Source: a virus | Length of the DNA stretch: 64,000 nucleotides | Direction: 5' to 3' (one strand) | Virus record (IMG/VR): IMGVR_UViG_3300042382_000268 | Location: 111,917-175,916 of that record | Shown: positions 34,091 through 42,111 of the stretch, one piece after another | Numbering within the stretch: position 1 is the stretch's first letter | Layout of the letters: each line of letters starts with the position of its first letter | Notes under the pieces: generated by a model | The model's input: the letters and a program-made list of their open reading frames with translations, nothing else | Databases searched by the model: none | What the model was told of the DNA's origin: nothing | Position numbers and translations under genes: made by a program

Positions 34091-36418
34091 ATGGACAATA
34101 ATTTAGATAAAATTGCTTTAGACCTTTATGGTAAAATACAAACACGTTTTTCAGACATTACGATGGGAGACGAGAACGCAGCAGTACTGAGTAAAAAAGT
34201 TGATATTCCAAAAGCACGATTCTTTGAGTTTGAGTATACTGAAGATGACAAACCACTTGGAACTATTACTATTACTTTAGATAAAGACGACGGAGTTGTA
34301 GTGCAAGTTAGTGGGGATTTAGTAGACAACGATTCTGATACGACCCACCATAACGCATACAAATTCATTCGATCATTTAGAAACTTTGCTAAACATCGCT
34401 TATTAAACTTTGATGTACAAAACATTGGAAAAAGCAACTTAGACAAACGAGACTACCAGTTTCAAGCAAAACCCAAGGAACAACAAATGATGGAAAGTAA
34501 AATGTTTGGTACTTCTAGAATAAGTTACCAAGACTTAGGCGAGGCTCGTTTAATAGTTAAACATACTCAACCTGTTAATCCAGAGTTAGCTGCAGGCCGT
34601 ACAATGCATATTGAATGTATATACATTGAAAATGCAGACGGCGAACGATTCAAATATCCATATAAACACTTACCCGGTGCTCGTGCATTAGCAGAACACA
34701 TTAAACACGGTGGTATCCCGTATGATGATATTGGTAAACATATTACTAAACTTAGCGAAGAATTAGCAAGTTTACGTAAGTTTAAAGGATATGTTAGTCG
34801 CCAATCACAAATATCAGAAGCAATGGGCGACGTTACAACGCGTGTAATTGAACGCATTGATGCAGTTAAAAAAGAAATTGTTAGCTTACAACGTCCGGCT
34901 TACTATCAACAATTTGCAGAATCATTTACTACAACAGAAGAAAGAGTAATACCGGAAACTGTTATGAACGATTGGATTGAACGCCTAACTGTTCGCACAT
35001 TTAATGAAGAAATGAAAACAGTATTTCCGTTCTTATATAACATTGTAGACGAAAGTGAGTTGCCAGTTTGTGAATTATCTTCAGATTACTTTATGGATGA
35101 AGCTGCACCTAAAGGATGGGAAGGTACTGTTAAAGCAATGAAAAAACACAAGGAAATTGATAATCCTTGGGCATTAGCACACTCAATGAAAAACAAAGGC
35201 TATAAAAGTCATAAGAAAGAAGAACTTGATCCAGAGCTTGCATTTGAGTCATTTATTAATCATCTTATGAATGAAGACAAAGATGAATTGTTTAGTCAGT
35301 CGTTAACATCTAAGCATGCTGCAATTGAAAAGTTGAATGATCTACTAGCACAACCGTTGCTTAACGGTGCGTATGGAGAAGGTGCAGCCGAAGAATTAGA
35401 AGGGTTAATTAATGATCCTGCTTTTTTTGATTCTCTCAAAACAGTTGACGCAGATTTAGATATACGTGCAATACTTCAAAATTATATTACGCAACGAGAT
35501 CCAGACGTAGCAATTCAATTAAAAATTGGTCCTGATGCAGACAGCACCCCTGCGGTACCGACTGAACCTAGTGCTCCAATGCCGGATGCAGGTGCTCCGA
35601 TGCCAGATGCAGGTGCTCCAATGCCGGATGCAGGTGGCGGGTTAGGTGGCGGGTTAGGTGGTATGCCTCCAGACTTAGGTGGCGGTATGCCTCCAGAAGG
35701 TGAATTAGGCGCAGAAGGTGAAGTGCCTCCAGCAGCACCGGGTGAAGAAGGTGAAGTACCTCCAGCAGCACCGGGTGAAGAACCACCAGCAGCACCGGTT
35801 GCAGAAGGAATTAATCCTAAAAAATCTAAAATGAAAGCTAAGTTTATTAAAGCTAAAGCTGCGGGTGCTAACTTAGATACTCCAATTGCAGAAGGTATGA
35901 CAATCCGTGATCTTATTAGAGAAAGTGGAATGACACCTAGTGAAGCGGGATTTGGCGAGTATGAAGTAGAAGATAATGATCAAGAAGGTGGTGAACCGGA
36001 AGAAGAAAACATTTCAGGTGTTAATCAAATTTTAAGATCAATTATAGGATTTTGGAATGCAGAAGACCGTAACTTTACAGTTGGCGGAACACGCGTTAAA
36101 ATTATTATTAAGAAAAACTATGAAGATGACGAATACAGCAATGCATCAGACGACGATGTAAAATATGTAATGCAAAAAGTTAATAAATTAGATCCAAGTT
36201 CAGACGATCAAGAACAGACTGATGTATTAAGACTAGCCGGATTAGGCAACCAAGAACCTGAAGATGATGACGGTCAAGACATTGCAATGTTGATGAAAGA
36301 GCTACAGGGATTTGGTGGCAGACGTAAATTTGATAGCATTGATAAACATAAAATGCACAAAACAATGAGAAATAATTATGAAAAAAACTTTAGAAACCGC
36401 TCTTCTAAATTCCGTTAA
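34091..36418 (+). CDS. Large acidic virion-type protein, unknown
   Basis: The ATG at 34091 is chosen; a GTG 15 bases earlier sits inside the late box. 775 residues, strongly acidic. The N-terminal ~450 residues are globular, including LGEARLIVKHTQPVNPELAAGRTMHIECIYIENADGERF, a long helix pair around HITKLSEELASLRKFKGYV, and a KGWEGTVKAMKKHKEIDNPWALAHSMKNKGYKSH block. That last block is a common small motif in marine phage proteins. Residues ~490-580 are low-complexity Pro/Ala/Gly repeats (APMPDAG three times; EVPPAAPGEEG). The C-terminal domain has ISGVNQILRSIIGFWNAEDRNFTVGG. Late promoter and position after gp17 suggest a virion or prohead component. Confidence 0.6.
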   Translation: MDNNLDKIALDLYGKIQTRFSDITMGDENAAVLSKKVDIPKARFFEFEYTEDDKPLGTITITLDKDDGVVVQVSGDLVDNDSDTTHHNAYKFIRSFRNFAKHRLLNFDVQNIGKSNLDKRDYQFQAKPKEQQMMESKMFGTSRISYQDLGEARLIVKHTQPVNPELAAGRTMHIECIYIENADGERFKYPYKHLPGARALAEHIKHGGIPYDDIGKHITKLSEELASLRKFKGYVSRQSQISEAMGDVTTRVIERIDAVKKEIVSLQRPAYYQQFAESFTTTEERVIPETVMNDWIERLTVRTFNEEMKTVFPFLYNIVDESELPVCELSSDYFMDEAAPKGWEGTVKAMKKHKEIDNPWALAHSMKNKGYKSHKKEELDPELAFESFINHLMNEDKDELFSQSLTSKHAAIEKLNDLLAQPLLNGAYGEGAAEELEGLINDPAFFDSLKTVDADLDIRAILQNYITQRDPDVAIQLKIGPDADSTPAVPTEPSAPMPDAGAPMPDAGAPMPDAGGGLGGGLGGMPPDLGGGMPPEGELGAEGEVPPAAPGEEGEVPPAAPGEEPPAAPVAEGINPKKSKMKAKFIKAKAAGANLDTPIAEGMTIRDLIRESGMTPSEAGFGEYEVEDNDQEGGEPEEENISGVNQILRSIIGFWNAEDRNFTVGGTRVKIIIKKNYEDDEYSNASDDDVKYVMQKVNKLDPSSDDQEQTDVLRLAGLGNQEPEDDDGQDIAMLMKELQGFGGRRKFDSIDKHKMHKTMRNNYEKNFRNRSSKFR

Positions 36419-36983
36419 GTCGTTATTAGAATCGATACACATACATGAAGGTGAACGCGTAGGGTCACAGGCTGAATTGAAACAGTTATTCGGTCGATCT
36501 CAAAATCAACCAGCTAACGGTGTAGCTCCAAATGGACGAGCAGCTACACCTGCTGATATAGACACAATACGTCGAGCGTTTGGTAATGCTCCGCCTGCAA
36601 CATCGCAACCAGCACCACAGCAATTAGATGAACCAGAAAGTCTAGACGATACTGCAAAGCAACGTGCATTCGAACGTCCATTTATGCCTCCTAATCCTAA
36701 AGGTGAAAGACCTTTCCAACCAAGTAAAGAAGATGCATTCTACGACCCGTATTACAGCCCTGAAACATTCAATGGAGACTTTACTAACAATCCACAAGAT
36801 TCTGATCGTACATCACAGTTTAGACGTAAATTTAATGGAGAACCGGCATATCCGAGACAGTTCTTTCAAACACCGCATGGACCACGTAGCACTGTTCTTA
36901 AGCCGACTGATAGCGTAGCAGAGGATGTTACATTTAAACAAGAAGAAAGTTTAGCTAGAATCATTCAGCTAGCACGAGGATAA
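36378..36983 (+). CDS. Prohead-leader-type protein 1, unknown
   Basis: 201 residues; overlaps the end of the previous gene by 41 bases in another frame. The N-terminus MKKTLETALLNSVKSLLESIHIHE and the C-terminus VTFKQEESLARIIQLARG are shared with the next gene (KKITENSLLSRVNKLNESLALYE ... VTFGEDESLARIVQLVNW), so the two are paralogs at both ends. LLE-S near residue 18 would suit a prohead-protease site. The middle is Pro/Gln/Asn-rich and probably disordered. Function unknown; a head-internal or decoration role is a guess from the leader and context. Confidence 0.55.
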   Translation: MKKTLETALLNSVKSLLESIHIHEGERVGSQAELKQLFGRSQNQPANGVAPNGRAATPADIDTIRRAFGNAPPATSQPAPQQLDEPESLDDTAKQRAFERPFMPPNPKGERPFQPSKEDAFYDPYYSPETFNGDFTNNPQDSDRTSQFRRKFNGEPAYPRQFFQTPHGPRSTVLKPTDSVAEDVTFKQEESLARIIQLARG

Positions 36984-36986
36984 CAG

Positions 36987-37832
36987 ATGAAAAAGATTAC
37001 AGAAAACTCGCTCTTATCAAGGGTTAATAAATTAAACGAATCATTAGCGTTGTATGAACTTGCACGTACAGACGCAAATGGAAACGAATACAAAAGTAGA
37101 GAAGATGACATTAGAGGTAGAGAAAATGACCTTAGAGGTAGAGAAAACGAGTTTAAATCCAAATGGCCGCAAACTGATGCAGAAGTTAGCGCATTCCAGA
37201 CAAGCCATAAACAACTTGACGGACAGCCATTAGTTGTCGACGGTGACATTGGACCGCAAACTATGCAGGCACTGGCTGCTGCAGGAATTCAACCCCCGCC
37301 TGGTTGGACTGGTTTAAAACCAGCTGCGCCAAAAGTTACTCCGCCAACTGGAAATACTGCTCCAAAAGTTACTCCGCCAACTGGAAATACTGCTCCAAAA
37401 GTAACTCCGCCGACAATGCAGCGTCAACAATCAGATCCTAAAGTAGTTGCTATTCAGCAAGCGTTAATGGCAAAAGGTTGGCCGTTGCAACCGACTGGAA
37501 TTATGGATCAAAATACTAGTGATGCATATGAAGCACAATTTAAAACCGATTCAATGAATAATTCGTTAAATCAATCGGTTGCTACTAATAGACAAACTGA
37601 ACCGGCACCTAATTTAAATAACCCAACTGCACAGCCATTTAACAACGTATTGTCACCTACTACGACTGCACAGGCATATGACAAGGTGTTACCAACTTCA
37701 CCGGATGCATATGCTCCAAAAACAGATTACTTAAATAATCCACCTGCTTCATTAACAACACCTGTAAAAGAATCTGTTACATTTGGTGAAGACGAAAGTT
37801 TAGCTAGAATAGTACAATTAGTGAATTGGTAA
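36987..37832 (+). CDS. Peptidoglycan-binding-domain protein with prohead-leader-type ends
   Basis: 281 residues. Residues ~55-100 (AEVSAFQTSHKQLDGQPLVVDGDIGPQTMQALAAAG) match the PG_binding_1 fold, which holds peptidoglycan-type cell-wall ligands. A second, partial copy appears near residues 150-185 (PKVVAIQQALMAKGWPLQPTGIMDQNT). Between them lies a direct repeat of APKVTPPTGNT. N- and C-terminal blocks match the preceding gene. Charged RGRENDLRGRENEF repeats lie at ~37-52. A protein that binds cell wall and may travel in the virion would fit entry or lysis, but no catalytic domain is seen. Confidence 0.65.
   Translation: MKKITENSLLSRVNKLNESLALYELARTDANGNEYKSREDDIRGRENDLRGRENEFKSKWPQTDAEVSAFQTSHKQLDGQPLVVDGDIGPQTMQALAAAGIQPPPGWTGLKPAAPKVTPPTGNTAPKVTPPTGNTAPKVTPPTMQRQQSDPKVVAIQQALMAKGWPLQPTGIMDQNTSDAYEAQFKTDSMNNSLNQSVATNRQTEPAPNLNNPTAQPFNNVLSPTTTAQAYDKVLPTSPDAYAPKTDYLNNPPASLTTPVKESVTFGEDESLARIVQLVNW
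37329..37412 (+). repeat. 33-bp tandem repeat, 2.5 copies
   Basis: Copies at 37329-37361 and 37362-37394 plus a partial copy to 37412. It encodes APKVTPPTGNT twice and then APKVTPPT, a Pro/Thr linker between two peptidoglycan-binding-like segments. Confidence 0.9.
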
Positions 37833-37860
37833 AATAAATTGAAAAAGTGAAAGATTTCAC

Positions 37861-37889
37861 TTGCTCATATAAATAATAGAGTATATAAT
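37861..37889 (+). promoter_or_regulatory. Overlapping late and middle/early promoter signals for gene 32
   Basis: An exact late box TATAAATA (37868-37875) lies inside a sigma70-like pair TTGCTC (37861-37866), 17 bases, TATAAT (37884-37889). TTGCTCA also resembles the T4 MotA middle box (TGCTT core). The surrounding 37833-38026 gap is AT-rich with no gene. Confidence 0.55.
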
Positions 37890-37972
37890 ATGCACATACT
37901 TTAAAAGTAAGGTATTATATATTAAAGTATAAAACATAAAAAAATATTAGTAATAAAACACATAGGCTATAT

Positions 37973-37998
37973 AACACACAGGGTAAAACCTGTGTGTT
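37973..37998 (+). promoter_or_regulatory. 10-bp hairpin in the gene 32 leader
   Basis: AACACACAGG / CCTGTGTGTT, perfect 10-bp stem with loop GTAAAA, ending 28 bases before the gp32 ATG and followed by an A-rich unstructured stretch. T4 gene 32 mRNA has a folded element at the same kind of position that nucleates autogenous repression by gp32. Confidence 0.6.
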
Positions 37999-38026
37999 AA
38001 CTCAAAACACAATAGGAAATTATAAT

Positions 38027-39022
38027 ATGGCAACTTTAGCAGAAATCAGAGCAAAATTAAAAGCGGCAGAAACACGTAGCACAGATAGCAACACAGGCGG
38101 TGATAAATCAATTTATCCTTTCTGGACTATTAAAAATGGCGGTGAAGCAGTTTTTAGATTCTTACCAGACGGCAACCCAAACAATACTTTTTTCTGGGCT
38201 GAACGTTCTGTAATCAAATTACCTTTCGCAGGTATCAAAGGTCGTACCGATAGCAAACCAGTAGTAGTAAATGTTCCATGCGTTGAAATGTACAACGACG
38301 GTGCAGTATGTCCAATTCTTTCAGAAGTTCGTCCTTGGTTTAAAGATCCTTCATTAGAAGAAATGGGCCGTAAATACTGGAAAAAGAAGTCATATATCTT
38401 CCACGGCTTTGTTCCTGAAGATGGCTTAGACGAAAAAGAAAAACCAGAAAATCCAATCCGCAGATTTGTTATTGGACCACAAATTTATAAATTAATTCAT
38501 GCAGCATTACTTGATGACGAGTTTACAGAATTACCTACAGACTACGTTAACGGCTTTGACTTCCGTTTAAAAGTTGGTTCTAAAGGTGGTTATGCAGATT
38601 ACTCTACATCAACATGGAGCAGACGCACACGTCCATTGAGTGAAGAAGAACGTGCAGCAATTGATAAATTTGGTTTAACTGACTTATCAGAATACTTACC
38701 TAAAAAACCAAATGAAGTTGAACTCAAAGTTATGATGGAAATGTTTGAAGCATCAGTAAATGGTGAAGCATATGATGTCGAACGTTGGGGCAAATACTTT
38801 AGACCGTATGGTATTTCAGCAGACGAATCTACATCATCTGCAACTCCTACTGCTACAGTAGCTCCAGTTGTTGCACCCGTAGTACATGCACCCGAAGAAG
38901 CTATGCCTTGGGATGAACCTGCTACTACCTATACTCCACAGCCTGCAGTAGCTGAATCAGCACCTGCAAGTGATTCAAGAGCAGCTGATATCTTAGCAAA
39001 AATTAGAAATCGCGGCGCTTAA
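38027..39022 (+). CDS. 32: Single-stranded DNA-binding protein, T4 gp32-like
   Basis: The ATG at 38027 with AGGAAA upstream is chosen over an in-frame upstream start at 37994, which would fall in the leader hairpin. 331 residues. Features are the basic N-terminus TLAEIRAKLKAAETR, the OB-fold with YPFWTIKNGGEAVFRFLPDGN, the zinc/aromatic region VPCVEMYNDGAVCPILSEVRPWFKD, WKKKSYIFHGFV, and RFVIGPQIYKLIHAAL. The Pro/Ala/Ser-rich acidic tail ends DSRAADILAKIRNRG. gp32 coats ssDNA in replication and recombination and binds UvsX and gp41 partners. Only two cysteines remain in the zinc region, fewer than T4. Confidence 0.9.
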   Translation: MATLAEIRAKLKAAETRSTDSNTGGDKSIYPFWTIKNGGEAVFRFLPDGNPNNTFFWAERSVIKLPFAGIKGRTDSKPVVVNVPCVEMYNDGAVCPILSEVRPWFKDPSLEEMGRKYWKKKSYIFHGFVPEDGLDEKEKPENPIRRFVIGPQIYKLIHAALLDDEFTELPTDYVNGFDFRLKVGSKGGYADYSTSTWSRRTRPLSEEERAAIDKFGLTDLSEYLPKKPNEVELKVMMEMFEASVNGEAYDVERWGKYFRPYGISADESTSSATPTATVAPVVAPVVHAPEEAMPWDEPATTYTPQPAVAESAPASDSRAADILAKIRNRGA

Positions 39023-39035
39023 CACAACAGTGATT

Positions 39036-39061
39036 AACGTAGCAAGGGGTCTTGCTACGTT
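39036..39061 (+). promoter_or_regulatory. 10-bp intergenic hairpin between gene 32 and uvsX
   Basis: AACGTAGCAA / TTGCTACGTT with loop GGGGTC, starting 13 bases after the gp32 stop and ending 20 bases before the uvsX ATG. No T-run follows, so it is not a standard terminator. An attenuating, stabilising or processing element is possible. Confidence 0.55.
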
Positions 39062-39081
39062 ACATTATTAGGAGTATAACC

Positions 39082-40170
39082 ATGGCAACAAAACCCTTTG
39101 ATTTAACAAAATTTCGAAAAACTCTAACAAAAAGTATTGACGGCTTAGGCGTAGGCTTTAATGATCCTACTGATTGGGTTGGTACCGGCAATTATGCACT
39201 TAACTACCTTATTAGTTCAGACTTCCATAAAGGCATTCCACTAGGTAAAGTAACTGTGTTTGCAGGCGAGTCAGGTGCAGGCAAAAGTTATATTTGTTCA
39301 GGTAACATTGTTAAAAATGCACAAGAACAAGGAATATACGTAGTACTAATTGATTCAGAAAACGCACTTGACGAATCATGGCTACACGCATTAGGTGTAG
39401 ATACTACTGAAGAAAAACTTCTTAAACTTAATATGGCTATGATTGACGATGTAGCTAAAACTATTAGTGAGTTTATGAAAGAATACAAAGCAATGGAAGA
39501 CAAACCAAAAGTATTATTTGTAGTAGATTCTTTAGGTATGTTACTAACTCCGACTGATATTAATCAATTTGAAGCAGGTGATTTAAAAGGTGATATGGGT
39601 CGTAAACCTAAAGCACTTACTGCACTTGTTCGTAATTGTGTTAATATGTTTGGTAGTCACAACGTTGGATTAGTATGTACTAATCATACGTATGCAAGTC
39701 AAGATATGTTTGATCCTGATGATAAAATATCAGGTGGTCAAGGATTTGTTTATGCATCAAGCATTGTAGTAGCAATGAAAAAACTTAAACTAAAAGAAGA
39801 CGAAGACGGTAACAAAGTTAGTGAAGTAAATGGTATTCGTGCCTCTTGTAAGATTATGAAAACACGTTATGCTAAACCATTTGAAACACTACAAATTAAA
39901 ATTCCATATACAACCGGTATGAATCCATTTAGCGGATTAGTTGATTTATTTGAAAAAAAGAACATTTTGAAAAAAGATGGTAATAGACTTAAATACGTGG
40001 CTACTGACGGTACTGAAATTAAACAATACCGTAAAGAGTGGGAAAGTAATGCTAACGGCGCCCTTGAACGAGCAATGGCCGAATTTACTGACGAACCTGT
40101 ATTATTAGATATTATTGATGATGCAGACGATATTGACAATTACGTTACGGAGGACGATAATGTTGAATGA
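39082..40170 (+). CDS. uvsX: RecA-like recombinase UvsX
   Basis: The start at 39082 (TTAGGAG upstream) is preferred over 39052, which lies in the hairpin. 362 residues (T4 391). Walker A GESGAGKS at ~62-69, Walker B KVLFVVDSLGML near 150, DNA-binding loop region LKGDMGRKPKALTALVRNCVN, VGLVCTNHTYAS and KISGGQGFVYASSIVV. UvsX forms filaments on ssDNA and drives strand exchange for recombination-dependent replication. It follows gp32, its partner, and overlaps the next small gene. Acidic C-terminus. Confidence 0.93.
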   Translation: MATKPFDLTKFRKTLTKSIDGLGVGFNDPTDWVGTGNYALNYLISSDFHKGIPLGKVTVFAGESGAGKSYICSGNIVKNAQEQGIYVVLIDSENALDESWLHALGVDTTEEKLLKLNMAMIDDVAKTISEFMKEYKAMEDKPKVLFVVDSLGMLLTPTDINQFEAGDLKGDMGRKPKALTALVRNCVNMFGSHNVGLVCTNHTYASQDMFDPDDKISGGQGFVYASSIVVAMKKLKLKEDEDGNKVSEVNGIRASCKIMKTRYAKPFETLQIKIPYTTGMNPFSGLVDLFEKKNILKKDGNRLKYVATDGTEIKQYRKEWESNANGALERAMAEFTDEPVLLDIIDDADDIDNYVTEDDNVE

Positions 40171-40393
40171 AACACAAATTGCTGATGTATGGTTATTATT
40201 TGCAGATTACATTGATAAGAAACAAGCAGAAATTGCTGCTGAAAGATTTATTGAATTATTAGCAGACTTTGGATCAACTGATCGCACCTTTTTAGGTGCT
40301 ACTGGAATTGATCCTACGTTAGACCAAGCAATTAACTATTATTTAGAAGACAATGAAGACGAAGATGACGGCTACAATGACTTGGAGTTTTAA
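40160..40393 (+). CDS. Small acidic protein coupled to uvsX
   Basis: The start at 40160 has an ideal GGAGG site inside the uvsX end and overlaps its stop by 11 bases. 77 residues: ETQIADVWLLFADYIDKKQAEIAAERFIELLADFG, then GATGIDPTLDQAINYYLED and an Asp/Glu-rich tail. All-helical. Tight coupling between uvsX and the next gene suggests a recombination accessory protein. The look is of a conserved T4-type phage family, but no function is known to me. Confidence 0.7.
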   Translation: MLNETQIADVWLLFADYIDKKQAEIAAERFIELLADFGSTDRTFLGATGIDPTLDQAINYYLEDNEDEDDGYNDLEF

Positions 40394-40848
40394 TGAGTTG
40401 GTACGGTATAATTACTAGAGACATTACTAGACTACCGGATGGTATTTTGCACTTTGAATCAGAATTGACAGATGCCAAAAAAGAATGTAAAATAGCAGGA
40501 AACGTAGAAAAGGCATCTGCAGCAATGCCTGGCATTGTAGAACACAGATATGGACAGCTTCAAGAAATTGAAGCTATCCTAGAGTTCCTTAATATTGAAC
40601 TTAAACGATTAAAGAGTTATCACTTTAGAAAGTATTTAGAAACATACGCAAGGGCATTAAGCAGTCGTGATTGTGAAAAATATGTAGAAGGCGAAGATGA
40701 AGTAATCGAGTATGAAAAAATTATAAATGAATTTGCGTTAATAAGAAATCAATGGTTGGGTATTACAAAAGCCTTAGATCAAAAATCGTATGCATTAAGT
40801 AATATTATACGATTAAGATGTGCAGGCATGGAAGACGCAACCCTTTAA
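40393..40848 (+). CDS. Helical protein in the recombination operon, unknown
   Basis: 151 residues, starting at the stop of the previous gene (TAATG). It starts MSWYGIITRDITRLPDGILHFESELTDAKKECKI; the middle helix YGQLQEIEAILEFLNIELKRLKS and the end ITKALDQKSYALSNIIRLRCAG suggest a long helical hairpin. The ending is mildly like UvsY (a small UvsX mediator), and no other uvsY is visible here, but length and motifs do not allow that name. A recombination mediator role is a hypothesis from context only. Confidence 0.65.
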   Translation: MSWYGIITRDITRLPDGILHFESELTDAKKECKIAGNVEKASAAMPGIVEHRYGQLQEIEAILEFLNIELKRLKSYHFRKYLETYARALSSRDCEKYVEGEDEVIEYEKIINEFALIRNQWLGITKALDQKSYALSNIIRLRCAGMEDATL

Positions 40849-40855
40849 ACTAACA

Positions 40856-40876
40856 TGACGGGCTTAGTGCCCGTCA
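40856..40876 (+). promoter_or_regulatory. 8-bp intergenic hairpin
   Basis: TGACGGGC / GCCCGTCA with loop TTAGT, ending 20 bases before the next ATG. No T-run. Resembles in placement the hairpin before uvsX. Confidence 0.55.
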
Positions 40877-40896
40877 CTACTTTAGGTGTATAACAC

Positions 40897-42111
40897 ATGA
40901 ACACAATTGACAATCTGCTTCATTTTGTATTTCTCGAAGCTATGACAACCCCTCTTCCGTTCTCATCAAGAGATAGCCGTACATTGCAAAGTTTACATAC
41001 TGCAATGCAAACTGATACATACATTACCGAAAAACAAGGTAATTTATTACTTCAAATAATAAGCAATGAAATTTACGCGCCATTTATGCTGTTAGCTAAT
41101 GAACACTATGCAGATTATATCAATAACCCGGTATGGAAGAAATCATTTCGTATATTACCAGAGGTAAAACGCATATATCATATTCCTGCAGGATCTGACC
41201 AAATTAACATTAATGTGTTAAAAGAAAACTATACTGGTGTAATTGCAATTGATTTTACGTTTTCAAGTACGATTCGTAATGAATTAAAACCGCTGTCTGA
41301 TGTGTTATGGCAAGTTAAATCCGGATCGTTATACTATGCAGATTTTACTGAATCTAATCTTGTAACTATTATACAACTATTAGATCCTTATAAGTTTGAA
41401 GTTGAATTAGAGTTACGAGATTACTACAACACAATTAGACTATGGGATAAACAAGATTTTAAAGATATGTACGATGTACACAAATTAGAACATACTAGAT
41501 TTCAAACCCTTATTTCAAAAGATTTAGAATCTAATGATCCTACCATCATAGTTGATAGACGACTAAGATATCAATATTCAACAACTGTTGAATGCCAGAC
41601 TACTAATGAATTAACTAAACAAATTGCAACCCGTGAAAAATCTAAAGTTTGGATTGATAGTAATACATATTCAATATCCAATGTAGTTGCATCATTAGTA
41701 GAGCTACAACGATTTCCGTTATTAGTAGTATTTGAACAATCAACTGATTTTACAACCATAACACAGTTTAACGAGTTATCTCAGGCGCTAACTGATCACG
41801 GCATCACTGATAACATTGGATTCCATTTTAGATTAGATAATACACCCGATGGAAAAATGTTTAATGACGGGATTGGAAAAAGACAGTATAATAGTGTACT
41901 AAACAATAATACAAAGGTTGCAGCAGTGCTTGGTGGTAAATTACCAAAATTCTTCCTTAAAGAAACTTGGAGACCAATGAGTGTTCTTTGTATTAAAAAT
42001 ACACTAAGACATAGCAAAACTGCAGTGTATGCGAATAGCAGTGATTTAATCATATCGTATACGCACGTAGAACCAATTATAGAAACGAGGAACAAATGGG
42101 AGTCAAACTAA
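40897..42111 (+). CDS. Unknown protein upstream of uvsW
   Basis: 404 residues, mixed alpha/beta, no recognised domain. Landmarks: PVWKKSFRILPEVKRIYHIPAGSDQININVLKENYTGVIAIDFTF; LSDVLWQVKSGSLYYADFTESNLVTIIQLLDPYKFEVELELRDYYN; a C-terminal GKLPKFFLKETWRPMSVLCIKNTLRHSKTAVYANSSDLIISY that looks like the end of a helicase-associated or restriction-like fold. The 3' end overlaps uvsW by 16 bases, so it is probably co-translated with it. A replication/repair function is plausible from context only. Confidence 0.6.
   Translation: MNTIDNLLHFVFLEAMTTPLPFSSRDSRTLQSLHTAMQTDTYITEKQGNLLLQIISNEIYAPFMLLANEHYADYINNPVWKKSFRILPEVKRIYHIPAGSDQININVLKENYTGVIAIDFTFSSTIRNELKPLSDVLWQVKSGSLYYADFTESNLVTIIQLLDPYKFEVELELRDYYNTIRLWDKQDFKDMYDVHKLEHTRFQTLISKDLESNDPTIIVDRRLRYQYSTTVECQTTNELTKQIATREKSKVWIDSNTYSISNVVASLVELQRFPLLVVFEQSTDFTTITQFNELSQALTDHGITDNIGFHFRLDNTPDGKMFNDGIGKRQYNSVLNNNTKVAAVLGGKLPKFFLKETWRPMSVLCIKNTLRHSKTAVYANSSDLIISYTHVEPIIETRNKWESN

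Noticed and set aside
40463-40498. TTGACA-N17-TAAAAT inside the gene at 40393
   Set aside because: Lies within a coding region with no following gene start; likely chance.
40393-40848. UvsY identity
   Set aside because: Only a faint C-terminal resemblance; length and N-terminus differ.
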